Shown here: piece by piece, positions 43,081 to 56,863 of the stretch
Position numbering within the stretch: the first letter of the stretch is position 1
Layout of the letters: each line of letters opens with the position of its first letter
Assembly (NCBI GenBank): GCA_916613615.1
Contig: OU744736.1
Location: forward strand, 12,101,724-12,165,723
DNA from: Steromphala cineraria
Lineage: Eukaryota > Mollusca > Gastropoda > Trochida > Trochidae
Reading direction: 5' to 3'
Length of the DNA: 64,000 nt
Made by a program: the position numbers and the translations under genes
The notes under the pieces: generated by a model
The model's database searches: none
The model's input: only the letters and a program-made list of their open reading frames with translations
What the model was told of the DNA's origin: nothing

Positions 43081-44981
43081 TCTTCAATGAATTTTAAAAT
43101 GAAGGATGGATGCCGCTCGGTGAGTCACATACATTTGTATGCCTAACTAAAGTTGTTCAATTCACTGGGTATGCTAGTTAATCTTAAAGTTTGATATGTC
43201 GATCCTTGACGAATTGTAGCATTACGAATACGAAATGGATATTGTTAGATTTACACTACGGAAGTGAGTCCATCACTTTACATTATTATTTATCATACAA
43301 ATTTGTGTTCCATAGAAGATATTGCTAGTGGAAAACCAAGCGATATCTCCTAGAATTTGAAAAATGCTAAGTACATGACATCACCAATATTATGACATCA
43401 CATGATAAAGTAACTCTATATCTATTTATATTTGTGGCAGAATGTTTTAGACCTAAGATAAGAACTAAAAAAATATTAAAGGTAGTAAGCTCAAAGCCGA
43501 AAATATAAAAATTGGACAGTATGCTGTTGATATACTCAATTATATCTTGATGGATCTGAACGTAGCCTTATAGCCTTAAAATATGTTCATATCACCAGTA
43601 TCCAATAGAATGAATTATCAATTGACATATTTGTGAATATTGTGGAGGGTGTTATTAGTTAAAAGGCGTTTTTTATGTTAATAAGATACGTTGACTTCAT
43701 TTCATGCTAAATGGAAACATTTTTCAAAGTGTTATGATTTATGGTACTCATGCTTAAGCGTGCCTGTTAATATTTTATGTGCGCTTCGTCATGTAACCTT
43801 TCTTATCTAATGATAGTGTAATAAATTATGATACATACTTTGAGTGATAAATAGAATCTCACCCTTGTGTCTATATCTTCTCCGGTATTATATATTTGAA
43901 AACGAGTTGATAAGAGGAACAAATAAAGCTTGTTGCTTTACACATTGGAAATACATGTAGCTCATCATTTGTTTGATCAGCTGGCGTTATTGATTGACAT
44001 CCAAACTAAATGCAAATTACATGATATTTTCACCGAGTTTCTATAATAAATGAACAATCTTTTGTTTACAGTAAATGCTTTTATTAATCCTAATGTTTGA
44101 CTTTTGATGGAAGATATCCAAAATGAGTTTAGATTATTGTATCGTTTGTATTTGAATTATTCAAGTAAGAAAAAATACAACTGCAACTTTGCATTAGTGA
44201 GAGTACGTGTCTATGCATGTGATAGATATACGCACCCTTCCCGAGGTGTATCACTCAATACACCTCCCGTTTAAATCGTGGGTATCCGAGGCGTAGCGTA
44301 GCGGAGCGTTTATAGAGGCGTAGCGTAGCGGAGAGTTTATAGAGGCGTTGCGTCGCAACATTAAGGCACCTTTAATATTTCTAAAAAATTATACCTTTTA
44401 CAACTCCGTTGATTTGCCAAAATTTGCCTTTACCTGACTCAATGTGGGTGTGCAATTAAAAGTAGGTGTATTAGAAAAGTTGAACAAAGGAAACCATAGC
44501 AACGAGACCGGAAGTGGGGTATAAATGTAGAAAAAAATCTTTACTTTAGAACTAAGATTTGCTAATGTAGCAAGTCAGTTATTTTAAGAGTTTTCGACTG
44601 TTGCTTAAACAATATTGTATCAAACTTTATTTCAATAATATTAAACTATTGGAATAACAGTATTTCAGTCACATGAAATGAAAACACTAAACAGTGTCTT
44701 GTAGAAGTTTATTTTCATTGACTAAACATAGAAAGTCGCATTCAACAGTGCAAACCTGAACAATGTAATCATTAGCTATGAATATACACTATCATATTAC
44801 ACCATAAGCCCGTTACATATTAGACATTTATGTATTACAAGAATTATCATTGTCAGATGGTAATTTGTCCTTATGGTGTTTGATAAGAAGGATTCTATCG
44901 TATTGATATGTAACTACAATACATATGTCTAATTCACCAACTTCAATGTAAACCTTTAAAACTGATACATGTGAAGTATAC
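43081..44981. other. Spacer between foldback element and SDR gene D
   Basis: No gene is recognised. It contains a small hairpin (GAGGTGTATCACTCAATACACCTC, bases 44243-44266 approximately) next to a GC-rich short repeat, listed separately. The last few hundred bases should include the 3' untranslated region of SDR D on the minus strand. Confidence 0.5.
44278..44360 (+). repeat. Short GC-rich tandem repeat (GAGGCGTAGCGTAGCGGAG)
   Basis: Two full units and one partial unit of about 34 bp share GAGGCGTAGCGTAGCGGAG and GTTTATAGAGGCGT. The repeat stands out from the AT-rich surroundings and follows a 9-bp-stem hairpin. It probably belongs to a small transposable element. Confidence 0.6.
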
Positions 44982-46136
44982 TCAAACGCAAGCCTCTGTC
45001 TGTTTGCTATCCGACCATGACAGCACCTCCCCATTCAAGTGCACTAGTTTGCCATTGAAGGACCCATCAAGACCTTCCAGGGTGTCCATACACATTGTCA
45101 CACCTTTGGGTACACTGTAGTGTGCATTGGGACCGCCCATATCCGACGTCACCCAACCAGGACTCAAAGAGACCACAAGGATTTTGTCTCGAGACAGCTC
45201 ATTGGCTAACATTGCGCCTGCCATATTGAGTGCGCATTTAGAGGCGCAGTAGGCATAGCGGAAATCCTGCATATTGGTGATGATATTAACGAGAGCAAGA
45301 TCGCTAGATACATTGATTACTGCGGCTCTATTACAGTTGAGAGAGTCCTGACTTCCGTTACTTGCCGCTCTTTTCAGCAGGGGCCTGAAGGCTTTCACCA
45401 TCATTATTTGGCCTGAAACAATATTGAAACAGAATATCTCTATTGTCAGAACGAACACCATCACATTTGAGAAGATTATGATAAATGTACAGTTTGAAAA
45501 AAAATATACAATGTCAAAACTTTATGGGGATATTAATGGAAAACCGCATGTATTTTGGGCACTTACATTTCAAACGTTTATTTTTTTCATCGTAAAAAGA
45601 TGTAGAATGTAGGTAAAAATGTATTGCCTATCGTTCAAGTATAATAAAATCAAAAGACCTAGAGTTTTTAGTTTTTGCAGTCGATTGCCTCTTCGAAAGA
45701 CTTGTTTAGATACATATATTTCTATATTCACACAAACGTCTTGCTAAAGTTGGTTTAGACTTTAATACTTACTTGTTGTATTGGTATCAAAATGTCGATT
45801 TAGACCATCTCGTGTCATTTGATCAATACCATAAGCACGACTATCGATCCCAGCGTTGTTAAGGAGCAGATTGAGACCAGCATCTCCGACCTGGGACTCC
45901 ACCAGAACCCGGGCAGCTTCAATACTTTCATCGTCAGTCACGTCCAGTTGGAGCACTCGAAGGTTCTTGTGTTCAGAAGCCAATCGTTTCAATTCCAAGG
46001 CCTTATCTGGATTGCGGCATCCTGCAAATAACATCGCCGGTGGGCTTGGAGTCTGAAGAAATTGTTTGACGAATTCGAAGCCAATTCCTCTGTTAGATCC
46101 AGTGATAAGGACATGCCTTGGTGACAGAGCGGTCAT
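44982..46136 (-). CDS. Short-chain dehydrogenase/reductase, C-factor-like (SDR gene D)
   Basis: Exon 1 is 46136-45773 (MTALSPRHVLITG) and exon 2 is 45412-44982. The intron is 360 bp (GTAAGT...TTTCAG) and codon 122 is split after its first base; the product is 264 aa. An in-frame ATG at 46169 would add 11 residues, but the inner ATG matches gene A. Motifs are TGSNRGIG (12-19), LDVTDDES, NNAG (93-96), INVSS (Ser158), YCASK (Tyr176, Lys180) and PGWVTSDMGG. Exon 1 length (364 bp) equals that of gene A, and the N-terminus (MTxLSP) groups A with D, against B with C. It is probably an NAD(P)-dependent reductase of unknown substrate. All catalytic residues are present and the frame is intact. Confidence 0.93.
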
Positions 46137-49100
46137 CTTGATTGTGTGAGGCCAGATATCGGTGTTCAACCGTCACTGGTGAAGTTCTATTTGAATTGAA
46201 AGAATGTTCAGAACATGTTTGTCATACAAATTGTATCAAATGTATCCTCTCAAAATTTAATAGGATTGTTATATATTCAGCGTCCCACAGGCTGACAACC
46301 TAATTAGTCACACAATGAGGTAATGAGTTTCTGATTTCTGATTTGCAGAATGCTGTTTCACGTACATTATATGGTCTAGTTGATGGGCTTACCATTATGC
46401 AATGAAAACGTGCGGTTGTAAATGACCTTTAAGACCAGTGATATTGGACGTTAAGAATAATAAATATTGCCACTAATGAACAATGTTTCTCTATAACAAC
46501 AACTTCGAATAATAAAGGTGAGCTTATTAACAAATATAGGTAGATATCTAATATCAAACATTAAAATCAACCATTTGACGTGAAACAAATAGTTGATAGA
46601 TTTTACAGCCCACGGTTGGCATCTACTTAATCGCTCGAACAATGCGTTCTTATATTTGCAATGAAATTAAAATAAGAGTCATCCTACTTCCGTCTCATCT
46701 AACTTTATCTAAGTTTTAACCCCACAACAGAGAGTTTTTTAATTGTTTTGCCTGAAAGTTTCTTGTATGTTTACATATATAATACTTATTTAACTTTATA
46801 GCCGAAAATTTCTTAATTTTATTTTTTAATCCCCAGCTCTGTTATGGAACCACTAGACATCTTTTCCTCTGACTAAATTTGCAGATAATCATTCCTTTTC
46901 AAAACGTTTTTATCAAGAAAGTGATATGAATGGCTTAATAAATTGTTCATGTACGTGCTAAAGTACATTGTACTTAAAATACAGCAATACTTTTGTAGGA
47001 AGCAATCAGCGCGTCATTCCATAAGACTGATTAATGTATAGTATTACTTAAAATAATCTTACATGATTATGACATGATAACGGGGTTCTGTAATTGATTA
47101 ATGATTAAGTACATGCTCATCTTTAACAAATCCTTATCTGAATCTAAACAAATACAAATGTTGTTTTGAACAACACTCGCCCTATTTTTTGTGCATAATT
47201 TTCAATGCATACGTCTCGTTTTATATACTTGAATGATTGTATTCAGTCCTCGTGTCAGTATTTTTATTTTGGTATATAACCATGGTTCATCTGTATGAAT
47301 AAAGTAATTCAACCACGGCTGAAATATTTCTACAACTTTATCATTATCACAGTTAAAATTAACATAGATGAAAACAAAAATTATTAAAATTTTTGTTCAT
47401 TTTGTACATACATGGACTTCACTTAACATATATTTGCACAATTGCATATTTTATTTATTATTGCAATTTATCATACGGTGTGTAATTTTTTTACTATATC
47501 GTCGTTTATCTTTATCATAATTTCACTTTGTTCATAGTTGAGAACATTAATCGTTTTCATGTTTATGTATAAATTTCATATATATTCATTACCATATTGT
47601 GCAATTTATCTTTATCATAGTGATAGTCATTTGTAATTGTTTCATGCGTACCGTTCCCTTATCGGATCGGTAATATGGCAACTGATATCAAAACAGATGT
47701 ACTAATGAAGAGATATCAAAACAAATGTATCTTTATCTAAGTGTATCTCATACCTCGAGTCCTTCTCTGTTCAGATAAACCTTTGCCTCAGTCCATAGCT
47801 TTCAGAATAGCTACTTGCTTGTAGGATACATCACTCAAAATGAAAGCGTAAGTGAATAATATTTTTTCTCCTGAACTAAGTACATGTACATGTAAATCCG
47901 AACAATGGATCTTTTTGAACGATGAATTCATGCGTGTTTTATGCTCGTCAAAAGAGTACCATTTGTTATATTTGAGTGACCAAATGGAACTGACTATCAC
48001 ATAGTTGATCATGTTTGAAATGGATTGCTTACTCGCAACAGCTGTTAATAAATGAAAATGAATAATTACCTCGTAGAACTGTTTGGGTTTGTATGACAAA
48101 ATCAATTTTACTGTGGATGTTGTTGAAAGCACAGAGGATGTTCAATTCATACAACATTAATATAGATGAAAATACATTGCTTAAAAAATGTGACAATGAA
48201 TGTTACATAGAATGTGTTTCAAAAAATGGGATAAAGCATTTATTCTTGGCAAATATCAAATGTGATGATTCAAGTTCAATGTTCTCACTTCTCCCTGCAT
48301 ATTGACCCCAAAAATAACTTTTTAACGTTTGACACGTTTTCAATGAAAATCGATTTCAGCCTCATGTATATTCAGAAACCGAAACTCTGCCTCTTATTTA
48401 CATGTGCATGTATTATGTAACATATTTAACAATATATACCCATATTTGTCTTTTTCTTTGCCTGAGCTAAGCATCCAAATGACTCATTTGCTCCTGAGCC
48501 GTTTTACATTTCCCGTGTTCGATCAGTAATAAGTACCGTCCATTTACTAAACCGATGTTGTTAAGTCTGTGCTCATATATGAAATGAGACTAGTGAAGAC
48601 ATCGAATTGATTTCTCTTAAACCAAAGGCTTCATGTCCCTCCATTGATGTCAGTCGAAAATATATTCCACTATCACTACGATACGTTAGTCCAACACTCT
48701 CTTCATAAACTTTCACCTGTAAAATCTGACCACATGGAATTTATGTGGCGTTCATCAAATGAATTTTACGTAGCTGTCATGAATAACTGTGATGATCACA
48801 TTAAAAAATGTATAATGTTCTGGGTTGCTCATAATTACAGGTGTATAGATGGAACATAATGTTGATATAAACCATTGTAATATTTTTGATTCACCGGGGA
48901 GGGCTAGAATCTTATTACAAAAAATCTTCGTTATAAAATAGTACATTTAGCAATTGAATGGAGGACAACTGCTGGTTGACCTGTCAAGATATGATACTCA
49001 CGTGGTAGGGGGCGCTGTTAACCCAGCGTGATTGAGATAACAAACAGATAACATAAGTCATATATGACATGACGTGTCGTTATCCCGTAATATCTTCATC

Positions 49101-49311
49101 GTCATTTTTTTTTAGACAAAAATGAATTTTGATGTTCAATGTAGGCAATGTGACAAATCCTTCGCAGTTGTACAAGTGGTTATATATAATTAGTACTACA
49201 TTACATGTAATTCCAAAAATCTTCATTATAACAGTAGCCGTATGACATGACGTGTCACCGGACATCGTCACCTTTTTATAGACGATGATGAAAGGTTTTT
49301 TTCGTGCAACA
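46137..49311. other. Intergenic stretch, nothing recognised
   Basis: AT-rich sequence upstream of SDR D. Short ORFs such as 48093-48305 (70 codons) and 47788-48132 (114 codons, minus) have no recognisable motif, signal peptide or splice context. Two diverged phrases around 49010-49280 share CATGACGTGTC and CTTCATTATAACAG / CTTCATCGTC, which hints at an old local duplication. Confidence 0.45.
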
Positions 49312-49714
49312 TATCAAGGTTCAAGGTTCAAGGTTTTTATTTCTCAATATCCACCAACGGTGGTACATGAGCATAAAGATCATAATTATATACATAAATA
49401 CATACACCAAGATGGCATTCAAAAGTACAAATATGTAACAGTATTCAATACAATATAAGGTGTAGACATTGTATCGTGTACACATATGTTACAGTAATAT
49501 ATACACATATGTATAAATATACACATATAGATGACATTTCAAAGTTATACAATATTATTTATGTAAACAAGCGTCAGTATATTTGTTAATACAGGAAATA
49601 ATTTTTGACAAGTTCTTAATATGTTGGGCACTTTTTGGACATAATAGTTTTTTAAGTGTATACAAATCCAAATATGATACATCGTCCGCAGGTTTACCAT
49701 TGTTAATATTTGAG
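49312..49714 (-). mobile_element. Probable non-LTR retrotransposon 3' end (TTGAACC tail)
   Basis: On the minus strand an open stretch (49714-49555) reads PADDVSYLDLYTLKKLLCPK and then SAQHIKNLSKIISCINKYT before a stop. An AT-rich 3' region follows and ends in a short tandem of TTGAACC units (49316-49338 on the plus strand: CAAGGTTCAAGGTTCAAGG). Short tandem tails are common on CR1/RTE-like elements. The peptide is not one I can place, so element class and even coding origin are tentative. Confidence 0.4.
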
Positions 49715-52700
49715 TTACCAAAAGTCTTGGTTCACTGTTAACAAGCGCAGATTAACATTGGTCCGACGACCTTCCGTCTAATGTTTCATAGATCATTAAA
49801 TGAATGGAACGCTGACACATTTCCTAATGTTGCTTACAGATTCTAAATAACATAATTTAGTACCTAAAACTTTGTTCGTGCATACATTACGCAATTTCAT
49901 AAGAACAATATAGATAGTACCTAGTGCATAGTATCCAAATCAACATCTATAGATTTACCCATAAATCAAATTGAGACGTTTGTGATCAAATATAGCGTGT
50001 AATTCAGTCTCATTGAAATCAAATCATTGATTCGTTCCTTTGTTTCATATTTTGTTGTTAATGGTCACTCATCTACGATCTGATGGAATCCCGTAGAGAA
50101 CCATATCAAGTTGACGTTTGAACAAGAAATGACCCAGAATTTGACAGTCAATCAGTTTGAAGGGCCGATTCTGATGCGACCAATCAGATTCCAGCTTCCT
50201 CCGTCATTTCGGCGTATCGATAAAATAATTAACCCCGCTATAGATGCTATGTGGTAATTCATATCACAAAACCTACAAATAAATGTGCACATGCTTTGGT
50301 GTGTTTGGTTATCCATGGTAAATCACTATGTCTACACATGTAAATAAGCTACCGAAGGCTGCATGAGCGCGTCCGTATTGCAAAGGACTTACTTGGTATG
50401 CAACCCGACTAGAACCTTTGTTTTAGAAAAAAATCCGTTTGATAACTTATTACCGAGTTTTGCAATAACATGATATATTTAAAAGCTGATAACGTCATTG
50501 ACACTGAAATAACGCTTCTGAATTCTTTACAAGCAAAATAAATCTGAAAATTGTAAGTCAATGTTGATATTTAAGTAAATAAGGTACGTGAATAGATAGA
50601 ATAGAATTCTTAATTCGTAATGATCAGTTATTCATGGTGAGTTGAATAACAGGTGTATGCCTTCTATGGACATGAATTTATAGAAGAGTAATTATTTAGA
50701 ACTCAATTTGTTTTCGTATTCTTTAAAATGAATCTCCGTATCCTATTATCCTCTAAGCAAAACTTGTGACTAAGTGAATACAAAATACTTATCAGTTAAC
50801 GATTAAGGTTCTACTTCAAAGAAACATATTGGTTTTTCATGAAATTTTCTCAAGCTCGTATCCTTAGTTAGATTTAGATCCTAGTCTAGATTGTAATGTA
50901 TCATAGGATCATTAATTTTACAACATGTATTTGATATATCTAAGATTTACGTGTATATTTTATCTAAATTCCAATGATCTAATTTGACATCTCAATTTGT
51001 AGATTAGATTTTAACAAGGATGTTAAAAAAATACTGCTTTCAGGTTGATGTAACAAATCAAATGTGTTTAAACATTCGGATAACCTCGGCCCATTCGGAT
51101 AACGAAAGCACAATAGTGACTGGTTTAATATGTTAATATGGTTTAATTCCTCTACGGAATCCGTCAGATCATGAGTGACCAGAAACAACAAATAAAAAAA
51201 GGGAGCAAATCAATGACTTGGTTTCAATGCCATTGGAATGCCATTATGCATTAATACTTATGCCAAAATGTTACTTCATCTTGACAACATTAGATTGAAA
51301 ACTAAGCAGTGAATTTACGAGCCTTTATCGTTATGAATGGATCAATGATTTAAGCAGAAACAATTTGTAATGTTCAACACAATACATACTTCTGCTCGAG
51401 AATGCTGATGACCAGGCAAACAGCCCTGACCCTATTGTATATAACAGCCACTCGTTCAGTAAATATATTCAAATATATATGTTCGCAAGCGCCTTAAAAC
51501 GATGTCATGATTGACTTATTATCATTTACTTGAAATAAAAGTGCTTTCATTTTGTTTTTATATTCAAGCATTCAAGTTCAATCAAAAACTATTTGATAAA
51601 ACTTTAATACACCTTTTTAGGGATAGTATCAGAACAATGCGCCCAAGCATTCATATAACTTGATAGAATACAATAAACATAGTCATTTTGATATGTTACC
51701 TACTGTAAAAAACAATTATAGCAACTAGGGTTTATAAGAAATTCAACTACAACTATTAATCCATATAATTTACTTACCATATATACTATATACGCATCAT
51801 CACCCCTCTATGTATGCATGTAAACCTAAATCTCAATAAAGAGACATTTCTGATACCATGGTAAGTGTGTAATGAGTATCTGCCTACCTTTAATGATGAG
51901 AAGAACTATCGAGGGTGTACAACCTTGTTCGATCTGTTTTGAAGGTAACCTTCTACAAGCTAGCATAGCATAGATATTTCTTCAGAGTAACGTGAACCAA
52001 AACAAACACATACAGTGTTTGCCTACTTTGAAACATGATAATCACGATTTGGAAATGTTCTACAAGGTTTTTATAATGAGTGAGTCATATATGAAAATCT
52101 AGCTGTATTTTGAAGGGTAATTCTCTTTTTGGCGGAGAGAGTTTAATAATAAAGTGTTGGCGTACTAGATCGTTTTCTGCGACAAGGAAGTGTGATTTAA
52201 GAATGATCTGTTTGGATAAACACGTCTTTATTAAAGATGCTAAATCATACTTGCAATATTTTTAAAAGTATTTTTAATGTATACGTTGTATTTTTAGAAA
52301 AATTTAGCGACCAACCTTGAGAAAATCGGATCAAAATTCATCAAATAGGAGATAATTTACCAAAAAATACCGAAACGGCAGTCGACATAAGGGCGAATCA
52401 AGTGTGGCCATTTCACAACTTCCGGTTTCTAAATGTACGCTTGAAAACCGTCTTTGTCGCGCCCAACTAGATTTTATATTCTTTTTCTCCAAATAAGGTA
52501 TTCGTTGCTGTCAAAGTTGATACCCATCGAACGCAATTACGGTAGTTGAGACACGGTGTAAATCCTACAAGCATAATGATTACGTCACCGAAAGCGGGTT
52601 CGCAAAATGACATGCCCTTTCTAGGAGGGGTACTGTGCTTGAAGCTTCAAAATAAGTATGTTATTGTTGATTAAACAATCTAAATATGATATCAAAATTT

Positions 52701-53217
52701 CGACGAAAGATTTTTCTACAAAGTGATGTATTTCATTTCTCAATAGCTAAGTTTCATCCTGAACCGCTTGCAAGTATGATACAGCATCTTTAAGTTAACA
52801 CCTTTTCCAGCGATACTAAGATTTGTAACTGAGGTACATAGTATATTTTGCCTTTATCGAGAAGTACACTATGTTGCTGAAATGATAATGTCAATGCTTA
52901 TCGTTTTAGATAGTTGTCACTAGTCAACTGCATCAAACTCAATATACTCCTATCGCCTTTCTCGCCAATACCGAACAAAGAATTTGTATTGTATGTCCAC
53001 TAAAATAGTGGTTATTCTTGTTCGCGTCCACTTCAGAATTACCATTTATGTATGCTACTCTGGATAACATTATCATTAAATCATTAAAGAAAATATGACA
53101 ATGAGAATATGACAAATTTAACATTCTAATTGATATTATTACATGATATTTGAATGTTTATTTAGGCAATGGAGATGACACCCTGAACAAACTGTTGTAA
53201 TTGAATCCTGGAGATCT
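49715..53217. other. Intergenic stretch upstream of the ZP gene
   Basis: AT-rich with no convincing ORF or repeat family. It should include the promoter and 5' untranslated region of the ZP-domain gene, but I cannot place a start site. A long regulatory or unannotated non-coding function cannot be excluded. Confidence 0.45.
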
Positions 53218-56200
53218 ATGATGGACCAAGGATTGCAAAAACCATGGCTTTTAATGGTATCGTTTTTAGGTTATATTCATCTTTTTTTAAGTATTGTCAG
53301 TCTGATTAGAATCAACCGTGTTCCAAGGAATAACTGTTGAAAAAATAGTTTCTCTGAATAATGACTACAAACCAAAATGTGGACCGAGCTTAATGTCTTG
53401 CTGCAAGGCTTTTGTAAAACATGTAAATTTTTGGTATAGTAGACATCTTTGGTAATTATATTGACAAATTGATAACAATCTTGGTACAAATATTTACTTT
53501 GCTAGCAAAATACTCTTATAAAGATATTAACAACATTTATTGACATTGTATCTGTTCTAAAATTATTTCCGTAACGAATTCAAAGAGAGCCTTTTCATAC
53601 GTTATATTTCATTATTCCATCTTGGTTTTGGATTTTATGATTAATGTTTACTTCACAGGATCTATCGATTATGATAATGATGTGTGATAAATGTCTCCTC
53701 TCTCGATAGAACTCGACCCTGTATTACCGGATCTTACATTCGGGCCATGCATATACGTGCAATCAATATATGTAGAGTTCACAAAAGATTAACAACTCAT
53801 TTTTGTTAAATCCAAAGACTTACAGGAATACTGTCTTACAATGTAAATAGTGGTATCTGTGCTGAAACATGTTTATAGAGAGGGTAGTATCTGTATTCCT
53901 ACATTAAAACATCTTTGAAATTTTTTTTACAGATTGCCTTGTGCTGTCCGTGGATATGTCAATGTTATGAACATTTCGACGTTGGTAAGTAGTTAATAGT
54001 TAATAGTATTTTTATAAACGTTTTTATTTTAACCACATTCTTGTGTTTTTGTACCTTGTTTAGTAAGGTGTAGAAATGGTTATGAAGTTATGCCCAATGG
54101 TTATTCAAGAATGTTTACAAATAGTTCATAGACCTTGCTAGAGTTTTATAACTTTCCGGTCATCAATAGTTTTGAGAAATCAATTTAAGATAGGACCTAC
54201 GGTAGGCCGAAATACCTTCAATGGGAAACAAGCCTCCAAAGCCCCACGATCAATAAGATGTGCCTACGTTATTTTTTCACAGATGAACAAACTTCTTTAA
54301 GTGCAATTCCTTTCGTCATATTCTCCAGAATGTGTGAATACAACACAAGCCTATCTGTACACGGACCTTTCCGAATACTCAGTCACCTTCCCAAAAGGAT
54401 GTTCACCCACTGTCGAAAATGGCAACTACTCCCTGAGCGAAACATGTTTAGGTGATGACGTAAGTAACAGTCGGAGATGTAGTATGTTCTATAGTTTTAC
54501 ATTGTATATGCTGTAGTTCTTCGTATATTTCAATGTGGAATAAATGTGATAAGGTCGACTTTATTACTCATAAATATAGAAATAAACTCGACTATTACAC
54601 TCGCTATATTGCAGCCCTTAACGGCGAGATGGTGAGTAAACTGTCCTTGTGAAAGGGTCGGATGGATTTAATCTATATTCCCATTATACAGGCAAATATG
54701 CAAATAATGTGCATATTGCAACTCTTGAAGACATATATCATGACAGACCTGACTATCGGCAATGGTAGAGAAAAAACTTCCTCCACAGTCGATATTTGAA
54801 AAAAACACTGAAAAGATATTGATTTCAATTGACAACGCTGTTAAATCATCCACTTTAATGAAAGTTCAATGTTTTTCTATGCGTAGATGTTTTCGAAATA
54901 TGCAATACATATGATACAACAAATGATCTAAACGTATTTCTTCTAATGAAGGTGCCTAGATTTTAAAGAAACTATCATTTCAAACAGTGCCAATATTTTC
55001 AGGAGGTATAAAGTTCAACTGTATATTTGTGTAAATCGTTCCGTCATTCCTATTCTTTTTATTTCACGGCCACTTCTATTCAAGAGTTTTAATATCTCAC
55101 TAATGTCTCTGTTTAGAAAATTATCGTGGTCTCGCCGAAAGTGGTTGGTCCATACCATCTATCTGGAGGGAAGTTTACAAACGTATTCACAGTTACGTGT
55201 ATGAGTACCACGGATACGAATGGCAGTAACATGAAGACAACGACGAACATAGGAGTTGTGGGGTTGGTTTTCTTTTGATATTCGATTTATTTCCGATATT
55301 CAAAACAATTACATAATTATGTTTTCACGCATGAGTAATTCACACAAACACGACAATAATTCAGTTACAGTTACATTATGTTTTGAGATATTCAGCTCCT
55401 TACAACATGGCATAGTAAACAAACGTGGACACATCATTATTTTTTTTTTATTCTGCAAATATCAAAACGGATTAGATGGACAATATAATATTGTTTTATT
55501 TACAACTTTCTGCTTTTTAACTCAAAATCATGCTGTTTTCGGTAATCTATATGTATATATTCTGATTATGATGTATGCAAAACTTGTTTGCAATAGCGAA
55601 ATTGGAATCATCTTATTGCAGTAAGTTAATGGTTTTGACAATTGTGGTAGCTGCAGACAATTTTTGAAAGCCAGTAATACTACAGTTATCGAATTAATCA
55701 TGCAGGGTTCCCGAACACAAGCACCTGTTGATAACCAAACCCCAGGTTTCCATGTACCTAACGAGGGGGGATCCCAGTACAGCCGGATCTCAACCTCAAG
55801 CCCTACATGAAGATGAGACCGTCCGCCTTGGTGACAAGCTGTATCTCGTGATAGCGTCTCCGAGACAGAACGAGACGGGGGTCTTCTATCTACCGGAGCA
55901 GTGTGAGGCTTCGTCGGACTCCCCGCTGAATCTGACCATTCCTATCTGGGACAGACTGGAGAAAAACAGGTGAGGTCGTCCCTTCCACCTTGCATTGGTC
56001 CACAGTTTAAGTAATACTCGCTACACTCCTAAATTGAGTCTAGCTAGATACAAAGACATGCTGCATCAGCCGACCTCATGCGATAGTGTCACTCTAGTGA
56101 GCAATATCGAGTCAACCCTGATAAATCGAGGAGGGAGGTTTGACTGTAACGGAAGGGAGTCATTTGATGCTATTTTTTCAACAATACTCCCTGAAATTTT

Positions 56201-56863
56201 TATAAATATGGGCCTAATTTAACGCATTTGCAGGTTTGAATTATGTTATAGGAAATGTTGGTGTTTTCTTACAATTTCACTGATGAATTATGTCCGATGC
56301 ATATTTTCGGCCATTGTTTGCACTCAAACAACCAAGTGCGACACTCATCTGAGTATACAAGTTGTTCGTTCTCTGTATCATCTGAGCATGCAAAATATTA
56401 CACTCGTGAGGGTCAAAACGAACGCAGCCCAGCAGGAAAGCATCGAGCGACTCTATCAACTTCTTATCAGATTGTAGCATATCGCTACCGAGTCGTAGTG
56501 TTGCCTCTTCAAGTATCTTTATGAAATGTCTCATTCTCGAATAAAAAAGTTGTTATCCATGATATCTGTTCTGTGTTGTTTCCAGTTTCTTAAATGTCAA
56601 TTTATAATGTTTTTCCCTCTAGGGATTGCATCAAAGAACCAAGCTTGATGGACAAATTCAACGTGTTTCCAAATGGTCACAAGTTTGATGGGGCTACCTA
56701 CAACTTGGCGTTTGCCCCTATATACACATTCATCTTCGAGCAGATGTACGTTCACAGCACCAACGTCACATACACCTGCTCATTCATTGTATGCCCGGCT
56801 GCCACTGCTTCCACTGCGTCTACTGCTTCTACTGCCCCAGAAAACGAGGGACGCTGTGCAGAG
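53218..56863 (+). CDS. Secreted zona pellucida (ZP) domain protein, 3' end probably beyond the window
   Basis: Proposed exons: 53218-53256 (MMDQGLQKPWLLM), 53933-53984, 54302 (or 54329)-54459, 55117-55262, 55706-55969 and 56623-56863. All junctions keep one frame. The first two would join into a signal peptide with core WLLMIALCC; they are inferred, the last four are firm. The ZP-N part has four cysteines (PEC, KGC, ETC, VTC). The ZP-C part shows LGDKLYLVIASP, PEQC, RDC and TYTCSFIVC. ZP domains polymerise extracellular filaments or coats (egg envelopes, cuticle-like matrices). N-glycosylation sequons include NTT, NYS and NVT. A Thr/Ser/Ala-rich stretch follows ZP-C. Read through, the last exon ends at 56941, but GTAACT at 56864 may be a donor leading to exons for a furin site and membrane anchor beyond the satellite. 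Which ZP family it belongs to is unknown. Confidence 0.82.
54460..55116 (+). other. Intron of the ZP gene
   Basis: Bounded by GTAAGT at 54460 and TTTAG at 55116. AT-rich, no repeats or embedded gene noticed. Confidence 0.7.
55970..56622 (+). other. Intron of the ZP gene with a decayed MITE fragment
   Basis: Bounded by GTGAGG at 55970 and CTCTAG at 56622. At about 56018-56110 the text ACTCCTAAATTGAGTCTAGC and CATCAGCCGACCTCATGCGA resembles the left half of the CAGTCTA-family MITE (ACTCCTATACTGAGTCTAGC, TTCAGCCGACCTTTCTGCGA at 27293-27350), so it is probably a third, eroded copy. Confidence 0.6.

Noticed and set aside
55256..55624. 122-codon ORF inside the ZP gene
   Set aside because: It lies in the intron between 55262 and 55706 and starts in exon sequence in a different frame; nothing recognisable is encoded.
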